From NCBI GenBank assembly GCA_934668605.1, contig CAKUNY010000151.1:1-5131 (forward strand): a DNA stretch of 5,131 nucleotides, given 5' to 3'. The notes below the pieces were generated by a model that was not told the DNA's origin, did no database searches, and saw nothing but the letters and a program-made list of their open reading frames with translations. The position numbers and the translations under genes are program-made. Below, one piece after another: positions 1 through 5,131 of this stretch. The stretch is from an uncultured Oscillospiraceae bacterium. GTDB taxonomy: Bacteria > Bacillota > Clostridia > Oscillospirales > Oscillospiraceae. The number at the start of each line of letters is the position of its first letter. The first letter of the stretch is position 1.

Positions 1-8
1 TCTTTCAT
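1..8 (-). CDS. Possible start of a third operon gene (only first codons visible)
   Basis: On the minus strand an ATG at 8..6 overlaps the TGA stop of the telA-like gene (7..5) in the classic ATGA arrangement, and the frame stays open to the window edge (Met-Lys-...). An AAAGG at 20..16 lies 7 nt upstream and could serve as ribosome binding site. Such overlaps usually mark translational coupling between cistrons of one operon, so a further gene probably follows outside the window. With only two full codons visible, the product cannot be named, and the overlap could be chance. Confidence 0.4.
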
Positions 9-1159
9 TTTGAAACCTTTCGTGTCTCAAGCAGCTTCTGCTTGAGCTCTCCTTCGATGCGGCGCAGCTCCTGCTCGGCCTCCTGCCGCTTCTGCGCGCC
101 CTCGGTCTGGATTTGCAGCACCTCGTCGAGCGTGGAAATCAGGCTCTCGTTCGTGTGCTTGAGCGTCTCGATGTCCACAATGCCGCGCTCGGCCTCCCGC
201 GCCGTCTCAACGGTCGCCATCTTGAGCATGTCCGCGTTCTTTTGCAGCAGCTGATTTGTCATATCCGTGACCTTCCGCTGCGCCTCCATTGCGCGCTGGG
301 AGTCCTGAATGCCGAGGCTCAAGACCATCTGGTTTTTCCAGAGCGGAATGGTGTTCATGATGGAGGTCTGGATCTTTTCCATCATGAGCGTGTCGTTATT
401 CTGGATCATGCGGATCTGCGGCGCGGTCTGAAGGGAAATGACGCGCGTGAGCTCCAGGTCATGGAGCTTCTTTTCAAAGCGCTCGCACTTGTTTTCAAAG
501 TCGTTCGCCGCCTGCGCGTCCTCGGCAAGGCCGCTGGTCTTCGCCTTTTCGCGAAGCTGCACAAGGGTCGTCGACCGCTCCTCGGCGAGCTTCTGCTTAC
601 CGGCCAGAATGTACATCGTCAGCTCCTTGAAATACGCAAGGTTCTTTTCGTACATCTGATCCATGACCGCGACGTCCTTCATGAGCGTCAGCTTGTGCTT
701 GTCGAGCTCGGAGGCGATCTTGTCGACGTTGGCCTCGGCCTTGGAGTATTTCGTCTTCATTTCCTGCGCGCTGACCTGCGCCTTGCGGAACAGGCCGGCG
801 ATGCCCTTCTTCTCGGGCTCGTCCATGCCCTTGAGCTCGACGACAAGGCTTGTGACCATGTCGCCGATCTCGCCGAGGTCGCGCGTCTGCACCTTCGCGA
901 GCGCCGTCTCGGAAAAGTCCGCGATGTTCTTCTGCGCCGCCGCGCCGTATTGCAGCACCTGGGACGTGTCGGTCAGATCGATCTGCTTCGAAAACGCCAG
1001 AACCGCCTGCTGCTCGGCCTCGCTCAGCATCGAAAGGTCGGGGCCCGCCTCGGGGACTTTCTCCGATTTTTCAATGAGGTCTTCCTGCTTGACCGGCTCT
1101 AAAACCGGTTCTTCTTCCAAATTCGGGGTCAGCGTCAGCTGGGGAATTTTTTCTTCCAT
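5..1159 (-). CDS. telA: TelA/YaaN family protein (toxic anion resistance family)
   Basis: The 384-residue protein matches my recall of the TelA/KlaA/YaaN family (Pfam TelA, PF05816). It has the conserved YGAAAQKNIADFSE block (about residues 71-84), a long charged, mostly helical middle rich in predicted coiled coil (about 110-240), the characteristic IPLWKNQMVLSLG block (about 271-283) and a Gln/Glu/Arg-rich coiled C-terminus. The N-terminal 45 residues are acidic, low-complexity and probably disordered. No signal peptide or membrane segment is seen, so it should be cytoplasmic and may dock on a membrane partner. Family members were first linked to tellurite and other toxic-anion resistance, but the molecular role is unsettled. 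I place the start at the ATG at 1159..1157: AAGGAG (1173..1168) sits 8 nt before it, whereas the upstream in-frame GTG at 1168 uses the last G of that ribosome binding site. The gene follows the xpaC-like gene by 12 nt, and that gene's TAA overlaps the binding site, so the two are surely co-transcribed. Confidence 0.9.
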   Translation of the reverse strand: MEEKIPQLTLTPNLEEEPVLEPVKQEDLIEKSEKVPEAGPDLSMLSEAEQQAVLAFSKQIDLTDTSQVLQYGAAAQKNIADFSETALAKVQTRDLGEIGDMVTSLVVELKGMDEPEKKGIAGLFRKAQVSAQEMKTKYSKAEANVDKIASELDKHKLTLMKDVAVMDQMYEKNLAYFKELTMYILAGKQKLAEERSTTLVQLREKAKTSGLAEDAQAANDFENKCERFEKKLHDLELTRVISLQTAPQIRMIQNNDTLMMEKIQTSIMNTIPLWKNQMVLSLGIQDSQRAMEAQRKVTDMTNQLLQKNADMLKMATVETAREAERGIVDIETLKHTNESLISTLDEVLQIQTEGAQKRQEAEQELRRIEGELKQKLLETRKVSK

Positions 1160-1167
1160 TGTACTCA

Positions 1168-1173
1168 CTCCTT
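1168..1173 (-). promoter_or_regulatory. Ribosome binding site that decides the telA start
   Basis: The minus strand reads AAGGAG at 1173..1168, 8 nt upstream of the ATG at 1159. Its first two bases are also the last two of the xpaC-like TAA stop (1174..1172). Its final G is the first base of the alternative GTG codon, which rules that GTG out as a practical start. Confidence 0.85.
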
Positions 1174-1888
1174 AAAAGTCCTTGCCTGTCAGGCCTTCGC
1201 TCGCCATCATCTGCTCCATGACCTGAATGTCCGCCGTGATGTCCACGACGCTGCTTTCAAACAGACTGTCGAGCTGCCGCTGGAAGGCGACGATGACCTT
1301 GTCCAGCATGTCTTCGATCTTTTTCATGCCCTCGTCAATGTTTCCCATGCGCATGCCCTGATTTTGCAGCACGACGTACTGCTCGAGCAGCTTGATGGTC
1401 GTGGGCAGATAGTAATTGAGGAACTGCCGGATCTGCCCCATATCCTGCGGGTGCTCCTTGACGTAGGCAAAAATCTTCTCGGTCAGAATTTCGATCTGCT
1501 TGATCTGCGCGGAGAGCTTGAAGTCGGGAATCTCGTCGTTGAGCGCCTGGATTTTCGAAACCGATTCGGCGCCCTGCTTCAAAATCGCGTCCAGCTCCGC
1601 ATTTCCGGTCGAGGGTTCAGGCTGCTTTTTCTCCTCGGGCTTCGGCGCGGGCTCGGCCTGCTTTTTCTCCTCGGGCTTGGCCGCATTGGGCGCGCTTTTA
1701 TCTGCACTGTCCGCCTGTTCTACCTTGTCCGGGAAAAAGATTTTCAATACGCCGAAGGCCACGGCGGACAAAATTGCCGTGCTGATAATTCCGCCGAAGC
1801 TCGAAAGATGGCCGCTGATCGCCCGCGACAGCCACACAAGCCCCACCACATAAATGGGAATCACCGATTGTTTCTTTTTCGTATCCAT
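1172..1888 (-). CDS. xpaC: XpaC-like membrane protein (5-bromo-4-chloroindolyl phosphate hydrolysis family)
   Basis: The 238-residue protein resembles the XpaC family (PF10112), named for a Bacillus gene linked to X-phosphate hydrolysis; real enzymatic activity is doubtful and no catalytic motif is visible. After a basic N-terminus (MDTKKK) there are two short hydrophobic stretches, about residues 9-24 and 32-52, that could form a membrane hairpin. A Pro/Glu/Lys/Ala-rich linker follows (about 56-95), with a 12-residue unit starting KPEEKKQ repeated twice (71-82, 83-94). The helical C-terminal domain (about 96-238) contains the family-typical FLNYYLPTTIKLLEQY segment (156-171). It is longer than Bacillus XpaC, which I recall as about 200 residues, mainly because of the linker. 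The ATG at 1888 has AAAGGG (1901..1896) 7 nt upstream. It is first in an operon with the telA-like gene, matching xpaC-yaaN of Bacillus, which suggests that the two proteins cooperate, with XpaC as the likely membrane partner. The family assignment is from recognition, not from a search. Confidence 0.85.
   Translation of the reverse strand: MDTKKKQSVIPIYVVGLVWLSRAISGHLSSFGGIISTAILSAVAFGVLKIFFPDKVEQADSADKSAPNAAKPEEKKQAEPAPKPEEKKQPEPSTGNAELDAILKQGAESVSKIQALNDEIPDFKLSAQIKQIEILTEKIFAYVKEHPQDMGQIRQFLNYYLPTTIKLLEQYVVLQNQGMRMGNIDEGMKKIEDMLDKVIVAFQRQLDSLFESSVVDITADIQVMEQMMASEGLTGKDF
1622..1678. repeat. Two-copy 21-bp direct repeat inside the xpaC-like gene
   Basis: An identical 21-bp block occurs at 1622-1642 and 1658-1678, a period of 36 bp or 12 codons. 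It encodes the repeated KPEEKKQ of the flexible linker. Because the period is a multiple of three, gain or loss of a unit would keep the frame and only change linker length. Confidence 0.85.
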
Positions 1889-1913
1889 GCAAAAGCCCTT
1901 TCTATCTTCTTTT

Positions 1914-1940
1914 TTCCATCTTATCGCGCGCGCGATGGAA
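1914..1940. repeat. Nested inverted repeats across the xpaC promoter spacer
   Basis: The perfect 14-bp palindrome 1923-1936 (half-site ATCGCGC) sits between the -10 and -35 boxes. A second pair of 7-bp inverted arms overlaps it: TTCCATC at 1914-1920 and GATGGAA at 1934-1940. The position would suit an operator that blocks RNA polymerase, but no known binding-site family is recognised. Alternating CG tracts can also simply be structural. Confidence 0.5.
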
Positions 1941-1946
1941 TGTCAA
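1918..1946 (-). promoter_or_regulatory. Promoter for the xpaC-telA operon
   Basis: On the minus strand a perfect -35 box TTGACA (1946..1941) is followed after exactly 17 nt by TAAGAT (1923..1918), a 4/6 match to the -10 consensus. Transcription should start near 1911, giving a leader of about 23 nt before the xpaC-like ATG. The spacer is almost entirely an alternating CG palindrome (1923-1936), which could bear on promoter strength or bind a regulator. Confidence 0.7.
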
Positions 1947-1959
1947 GAACCTGCCCGCA

Positions 1960-1988
1960 TTGACATCCAAGCGCCCGTCCGGTATAAT
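1960..1988 (+). promoter_or_regulatory. Perfect consensus promoter for rpe
   Basis: TTGACA (1960-1965) and TATAAT (1983-1988) match the vegetative sigma factor consensus at all 12 positions with the optimal 17-bp spacer. Transcription should start near 1995, leaving a leader of about 160 nt before rpe. Its -35 box lies only 13 bp from the -35 box of the opposite-facing xpaC promoter, so the two could share upstream elements or influence each other. Confidence 0.88.
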
Positions 1989-1994
1989 ATTCCC

Positions 1995-2155
1995 GGTTCC
2001 GATGGGGCTGCCCGCGGGCAGCCCCTATGATAAGCAGCCGGATCCCGGTCGCGCGGGACGAGAGCTCTGCCCGGTCTCCGCCGCACATTCATACCTATGC
2101 GCGCGCGCCCGGTCTGGTGCCGGTTTCAACAAATTTCGTATCGGAGGCAAACCCT
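1995..2155 (+). other. GC-rich 5' leader of rpe, candidate structured or regulatory RNA
   Basis: About 160 nt separate the predicted transcription start from the rpe ATG, unusually long for a housekeeping gene with its own promoter. The segment contains a perfect 22-nt palindrome near its 5' end, the short palindrome AGAGCTCT (2061-2068), a run of alternating CG (2099-2107) and three copies of CCCGGTC (2044, 2070, 2108). I do not recognise any known riboswitch, T-box or ribosomal-protein leader in it, and see no terminator-like hairpin with a T-run. It ends in an AT-richer, unstructured-looking stretch with the GGAGG ribosome binding site at 2143-2147. Confidence 0.4.
2004..2025. repeat. Perfect 22-bp palindrome just downstream of the rpe transcription start
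   Basis: Two 11-nt arms, GGGGCTGCCCG and its exact complement, abut with no spacer, beginning about 9 nt after the predicted start of transcription. In DNA this is a fully symmetric site of the size bound by a dimeric repressor, placed where binding would block initiation or early elongation. In RNA it would fold into a very stable hairpin near the 5' end, which can protect a transcript from decay. There is no T-run after it, so it is not an intrinsic terminator. Confidence 0.8.
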
Positions 2156-2806
2156 ATGATCAAGGTATCCCCGTCTATTTTATCCGCTGACTTTGTCAAC
2201 CTCGAGCGCGATATCCGCGCGCTTTCTCCTGCGGGAGCCGATTATGTTCATATTGACGTGATGGACGGCGAATTTGTTCCCAATATTACGATCGGAATTC
2301 CGGTCGTGGCCGCCATCCGGAAAATTACCGAGATGCCGCTGGACGTGCATCTGATGATCGACCGGCCGATCCGCTATGTAGACGAGTTCTGCAAGGCGGG
2401 CGCGGACATTCTGACGATCCACGAAGAGGCCGACACGCCCGAAAACACGAAAAAGGCCTTGGAGAAGATCCGCGCGAACGGCGTGAAGGCCGCGCTCAGC
2501 ATCAAGCCGAAAACCCCGGCGGAGGCCGTTTTGCCGTATCTTCCGCTTTGCAGCCTGATTCTTGTCATGACCGTCGAGCCCGGCTTCGGCGGGCAGTCGT
2601 TCATGGAGGACATGATGCCCAAGGTGAAGACCATCCGGAGCTGGATCGAGCGGGACGATCTCGACTGCGAGCTCGAGGTCGACGGCGGCGTGAGCGAAAA
2701 GACCGCCAGCATCTGCACGTCCGCGGGCGCAAACGTTCTGGTTGCCGGCAGCGCCTATTTTAAGGCCGCCGATAAGGCCGCGTTCGTCAAGACCATCAAG
2801 GGATAA
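2156..2806 (+). CDS. rpe: Ribulose-phosphate 3-epimerase
   Basis: This cytoplasmic (beta/alpha)8-barrel enzyme interconverts D-ribulose 5-phosphate and D-xylulose 5-phosphate in the pentose phosphate pathway. The 216 residues are the normal length. All family motifs are present in order: SPSILSADF (5-13), HIDVMDGEFVPNITIG (32-47), DVHLMI (63-68), MTVEPGFGGQ (138-147) and EVDGGV (174-179). By analogy with characterised epimerases, His32, Asp34, His65 and Asp176 hold the divalent metal, and Asp34 and Asp176 are the acid/base pair. The GS near 198-199 belongs to the phosphate-binding end. The start is the ATG at 2156, with GGAGG (2143-2147) 8 nt upstream and MIKVSPS typical of the family N-terminus. 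An in-frame ATG at 2027 would add 43 unrelated residues and lacks a binding site. The gene has its own perfect promoter and is followed by a hairpin terminator, so it appears monocistronic. In many Firmicutes rpe instead lies beside rsgA and thiN. Confidence 0.97.
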   Translation: MIKVSPSILSADFVNLERDIRALSPAGADYVHIDVMDGEFVPNITIGIPVVAAIRKITEMPLDVHLMIDRPIRYVDEFCKAGADILTIHEEADTPENTKKALEKIRANGVKAALSIKPKTPAEAVLPYLPLCSLILVMTVEPGFGGQSFMEDMMPKVKTIRSWIERDDLDCELEVDGGVSEKTASICTSAGANVLVAGSAYFKAADKAAFVKTIKG

Positions 2807-2852
2807 TTTTTGGAGTTTTGCGATCAGGAAAGATCATATAAAAGACAGACAT

Positions 2853-2885
2853 AAGCCGCGCCCCGGATTTCCGGGGCGCGGCTTT
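2853..2885. terminator. Bidirectional intrinsic terminator between rpe and the copper ATPase gene
   Basis: Two perfectly complementary 15-nt arms, 2853-2867 and 2870-2884 (AAGCCGCGCCCCGGA and its complement), enclose a 2-nt loop; a 14-bp stem with an ATTT loop is more realistic. It lies 46 nt after the rpe stop and 11 nt after the ATPase stop on the other strand, the usual place for a shared terminator of converging genes. The T-tracts are weak: CTTTGCT on the plus strand, and a delayed TTTT (2843..2840) on the minus strand. Termination may therefore rely mainly on the very strong stem. Confidence 0.8.
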
Positions 2886-2895
2886 GCTCAAGTGC

Positions 2896-3105
2896 TTATT
2901 CGATGGAGGTCACAGGATAGTCCTGCGCCTCGACGGCCTTTTTGAGGGTGTCGTTCGCGACATCCTTCGAGAGCGTCACGACCGCCGTGCCTGCTTCGTG
3001 GCTGACCTTCGCTTCCGTCACGCCGTCGACGGCCTCAAGGGCTTTTTTGACTCTGGCCTCGCAATGAGAGCACATCATCCCGGTAATATACATCGTTTTT
3101 TCCAT
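2896..3105 (-). other. CopZ-like HMA domain with its own possible start inside copA
   Basis: From the in-frame ATG at 3105 the last part of the ATPase gene encodes exactly 69 residues, the size of free-standing CopZ copper chaperones. It has the beta-alpha-beta-beta-alpha-beta HMA pattern and the Cu(I)-binding MxCxxC motif (MMCSHC; cysteines are residues 12 and 15 of this unit). A strong Shine-Dalgarno sequence precedes this ATG. As part of the ATPase, the domain would pass or sense copper. If also translated alone, it would be a soluble chaperone that delivers Cu(I) to the pump. The domain itself is certain. Independent translation is a hypothesis. Confidence 0.45.
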
Positions 3106-5131
3106 GGTTTCTGGTTCCTCCTTTGTTGTTGCAGCAGGAAGCTGCTTTGTGTGTCTCTTATGATCATGCCGCGCGTCGCGGAGCTTAAAGAGATTGAGCC
3201 GAAGGGCGTTGGACACCACGCAGAAGCTCGATAAGCTCATTGCCGCCGCGCCGAACATCGGGTTCAGCGTCAGCCCCAGCGGGACAAACACGCCCGCCGC
3301 GAGGGGAATGCCGATGGTGTTGTAGAAAAACGCCCAGAAGAGGTTTTCGTGAATGTTGCGGAGCGTCGCGCGGCTCAGGCGGATGGCCGCCGGAACATCG
3401 AGCAGACGGCTCTTCATGAGAACTACGTCCGCCGCGTCGATGGCAACGTCGGTGCCGGCTCCGATGGCAACGCCGATATCCGCTCTCGTAAGTGCCGGCG
3501 CGTCGTTGATGCCGTCTCCGACCATCGCGACTTTGCCTTGTGCCTTGAGTTTGCGAATCTCCAGCTCCTTGCCCTCCGGCAGGACGCCCGCGATGACCTC
3601 GTCCACGCCTGCCTGTTTGCCGATTGCTTTTGCAGTTCTTTCATTGTCGCCTGTCAGCATCACGACGCGAACGCCCATGTTCTGAAGCTCGCGCACAGCC
3701 TGCGGGCTGTCTTCCTTTATAACATCCGCCACGGCAATGACGCCGAGAAGCTTGCCGTCCAGGCTGAAATAGAGCGGCGTTTTTCCCTCGTCGCTGAGAG
3801 ACTGCGCCTGCTTTTGGATGGCTTCGGGGATTTTTGCCTGCGCGCCGATGAATTTGTCGTTGCCGCCGCAGAGGGGCTTTCCCTGATAGCTTGCCGTGAG
3901 GCCGTTTCCGGGCAGCGCTTCAAAATCGCTTACGTCTTCGGGAGAAATGCCGAGCGCCTGCGCGCGCTTCAAAATCGCCTTGGAAAGCGGGTGCTCGCTC
4001 TTCTGCTCCAAAGAGACGGCGAGGCGGAAAAGCGCCTGCTCCGAGATACCGTCTGCCGGAAGAACGTCCGTGACCGCGGGCTCGCCGGAGGTGATGGTTC
4101 CGGTTTTGTCGAGGGCGACGATCTGGATACGGCCGGTTTCTTCCAGGCTTGCCGCTGTTTTGAAGAGAATGCCGCTTTTCGCGCCGAGGCCGCTTCCGAC
4201 CATGATGGCGACCGGGGTGGCGAGGCCTAACGCGCACGGGCAGCTGATAACGAGCACGGAAATGCCGCGCGCGAGACTGTAGCCGAAGGGCTTTCCGATG
4301 AGGAGCCACACGATGGTGGTCACCAGTGCGATGGAAATGACCGCCGGAACGAAAACGCTGGAGACCTTGTCCGCGATTTTTGCGATCGGCGCTTTGGTGG
4401 CCGCCGCGTCGGAAACCATCTGGATGATCTGCGAGAGCGTCGTGTCCTGTCCAACCCGGGTGGCGCGGCAGGTCAAGAAGCCGGACTGGTTGACTGTTGC
4501 GGCCGAAACCGTATCGCCGGGAGCCTTGTCGGCGGGGATGCTTTCGCCGGTGAGCGCCGCTTCATTGACCGCGCTCGTGCCATCGAGCACCACGCCGTCG
4601 ACCGGGATGCTCTCGCCGGGGCGGACGACGAAGGTGTCTCCCGCCTGTACCTGCTCGATGGGGACGGTTTCTTCCTTGCCGTCTCGAAGAACGGTTGCGG
4701 TTTTTGGAGCTAACTTCATGAGGCTCTTGAGCGCGTCCGTCGTTCTGCCCTTCGAGCGCGCCTCGAGCATCTTGCCGACGGTGATGAGGGTTAAAATCAT
4801 GGCGGCGGACTCAAAATAGAAGTCCATCATATAATCCATGACGGCGTCCATATCGCCCCGCACCTGCGCGCCGGTCATGGCAAACAGGGCATAGGTGCTG
4901 TAGACGAACGCGGCGGTCGAGCCGAGGGCGACGAGCGTATCCATGTTGGGCGCGCGGTGCCAGAGGGCTTTGAAGCCGCTGATGAAAAAGCGCTGGTTGA
5001 TGACCATGATGATGACCGTGAGCAGCAGCTGCGTCAGCCCCATCGCCACGTGATTGTCCGTGTAGAAGCCCGGCAGCGGCCAGCCCCACATCATGTGCCC
5101 CATCGAAAAATACATGAGCACGAGAAGAAAC
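2896..5131 (-). CDS. copA: Copper-exporting P1B-1-type ATPase, 5' end outside window, with C-terminal HMA domain
   Basis: This inner-membrane pump exports Cu(I) at the cost of ATP. Residues are counted from the GTG at 5121, but the frame stays open to the window edge (Phe-Leu-Leu-...), so the true start and any N-terminal metal-binding domain are missing. Visible in order: transmembrane helices before the actuator domain (to about 120), the TGE phosphatase loop (191-193), CPC in the ion path (294-296), phosphorylated Asp338 in DKTGTIT, the SEHP motif (375-378) of the nucleotide domain, TGDN (490-493), GDGINDAP (535-542), then two final helices with YN (600-601) and MSLSS (628-632). CPC, YN and MxxSS together are the signature of Cu(I)/Ag(I) pumps. 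A basic, His-rich linker (about 647-672) leads to a heavy-metal-associated domain (673-741) with the metal site MMCSHC. A C-terminal position of this domain is less common than N-terminal. The gene converges with rpe, and no copper regulator gene is in view. Cu(I) specificity is inferred from motifs only. Confidence 0.95.
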   Translation of the reverse strand, partial: FLLVLMYFSMGHMMWGWPLPGFYTDNHVAMGLTQLLLTVIIMVINQRFFISGFKALWHRAPNMDTLVALGSTAAFVYSTYALFAMTGAQVRGDMDAVMDYMMDFYFESAAMILTLITVGKMLEARSKGRTTDALKSLMKLAPKTATVLRDGKEETVPIEQVQAGDTFVVRPGESIPVDGVVLDGTSAVNEAALTGESIPADKAPGDTVSAATVNQSGFLTCRATRVGQDTTLSQIIQMVSDAAATKAPIAKIADKVSSVFVPAVISIALVTTIVWLLIGKPFGYSLARGISVLVISCPCALGLATPVAIMVGSGLGAKSGILFKTAASLEETGRIQIVALDKTGTITSGEPAVTDVLPADGISEQALFRLAVSLEQKSEHPLSKAILKRAQALGISPEDVSDFEALPGNGLTASYQGKPLCGGNDKFIGAQAKIPEAIQKQAQSLSDEGKTPLYFSLDGKLLGVIAVADVIKEDSPQAVRELQNMGVRVVMLTGDNERTAKAIGKQAGVDEVIAGVLPEGKELEIRKLKAQGKVAMVGDGINDAPALTRADIGVAIGAGTDVAIDAADVVLMKSRLLDVPAAIRLSRATLRNIHENLFWAFFYNTIGIPLAAGVFVPLGLTLNPMFGAAAMSLSSFCVVSNALRLNLFKLRDARHDHKRHTKQLPAATTKEEPETMEKTMYITGMMCSHCEARVKKALEAVDGVTEAKVSHEAGTAVVTLSKDVANDTLKKAVEAQDYPVTSIE
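3117..3124 (-). promoter_or_regulatory. Internal Shine-Dalgarno-like sequence within copA
   Basis: The minus strand reads AAAGGAGG at 3124..3117, the best match to the anti-Shine-Dalgarno sequence among the gene starts in this window, 11 nt before the in-frame ATG at 3105. It is read in the ATPase frame as part of Lys-Glu-Glu in the linker. The spacing is longer than the usual 5-9 nt, so initiation might be weak. Confidence 0.45.

Noticed and set aside
113..1102. A 329-codon open frame on the plus strand, opposite telA
   Set aside because: It lies antisense to a clear family gene, its product is a repetitive Leu/Arg/His/Val-rich sequence with no recognisable domain, and GC-rich codon bias readily opens such antisense frames.
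2004..2025. The 22-bp palindrome as an intrinsic terminator or attenuator
   Set aside because: There is no T-run after it on either strand, and on the plus strand it lies too close to the predicted transcription start.
2027..2155. In-frame N-terminal extension of Rpe from the ATG at 2027
   Set aside because: The added 43 residues do not resemble any epimerase, there is no ribosome binding site before 2027, and the ATG at 2156 has a well-placed GGAGG and the expected family N-terminus.
2816..2836. GATC-AGGAAA-GATC near 2821-2834 as a regulatory inverted repeat
   Set aside because: The 4-bp arms are too short to be meaningful, and the site lies between a stop codon and a terminator.
3091..3093. 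The second internal ATG at 3093 as the CopZ start
   Set aside because: It is 23 nt from the AAAGGAGG, too far for efficient initiation, and would give a 65-residue product rather than the typical 69.
3349..4230. A 293-codon open frame on the plus strand, opposite copA
   Set aside because: It is fully antisense to the conserved ATPase core, has an Arg/Ala-rich composition, and has no family likeness.
5119..5121. GTG at 5121 as the real start of the copper ATPase
   Set aside because: The frame remains open to the window edge with hydrophobic codons that continue a membrane helix, and the N-terminal helices expected in this family are missing, so the gene must begin outside.

Overview
The window looks like a chromosomal segment of a GC-rich, Gram-positive anaerobe of the Clostridia, most like the gut Oscillospiraceae. 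This is inferred from several things: strong AAGGAG-type ribosome binding sites, consensus TTGACA/TATAAT promoters, an adjacent XpaC-like/TelA pair of the kind known in Firmicutes (xpaC-yaaN of Bacillus), and a Cu(I) ATPase with a C-terminal metal-binding domain. No phage, insertion sequence, CRISPR array, tRNA or rRNA was seen.

Layout. (1) Positions 1-1888, minus strand: a tight operon of an XpaC-like membrane protein followed by a TelA/YaaN-family coiled-coil protein. A possible third gene is just entered at the left edge, where its ATG overlaps the TelA stop (ATGA). (2) Positions 1889-2155: a divergent regulatory region with two back-to-back sigma-A-type promoters, both with 17-bp spacers. 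One is minus strand for xpaC-telA. The other is plus strand with a perfect consensus for rpe, followed by a leader of about 160 nt carrying a perfect 22-nt palindrome. (3) Positions 2156-2806, plus strand: a complete ribulose-phosphate 3-epimerase gene as its own transcription unit. (4) Positions 2807-2895: a strong GC-rich hairpin between converging genes, probably a two-way terminator. (5) Positions 2896-5131, minus strand: the 3' part of a Cu(I)-exporting P1B-1 ATPase gene. Its C-terminus is a complete CopZ-sized heavy-metal-associated domain. The 5' end runs off the window.

How the genes work together. XpaC-like and TelA-like proteins probably act together at the cell envelope, but their biochemical role is not established. 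Rpe serves the pentose phosphate pathway and is unrelated to its neighbours. The ATPase exports copper. The most interesting signal is an AAAGGAGG sequence inside the ATPase gene, upstream of an in-frame ATG from which exactly a 69-residue CopZ-like chaperone would be read. Either this is a fusion scar of a former copA-copZ gene pair, or the gene still makes both a fused and a free copper chaperone. Nothing else in the window suggests an undescribed system.
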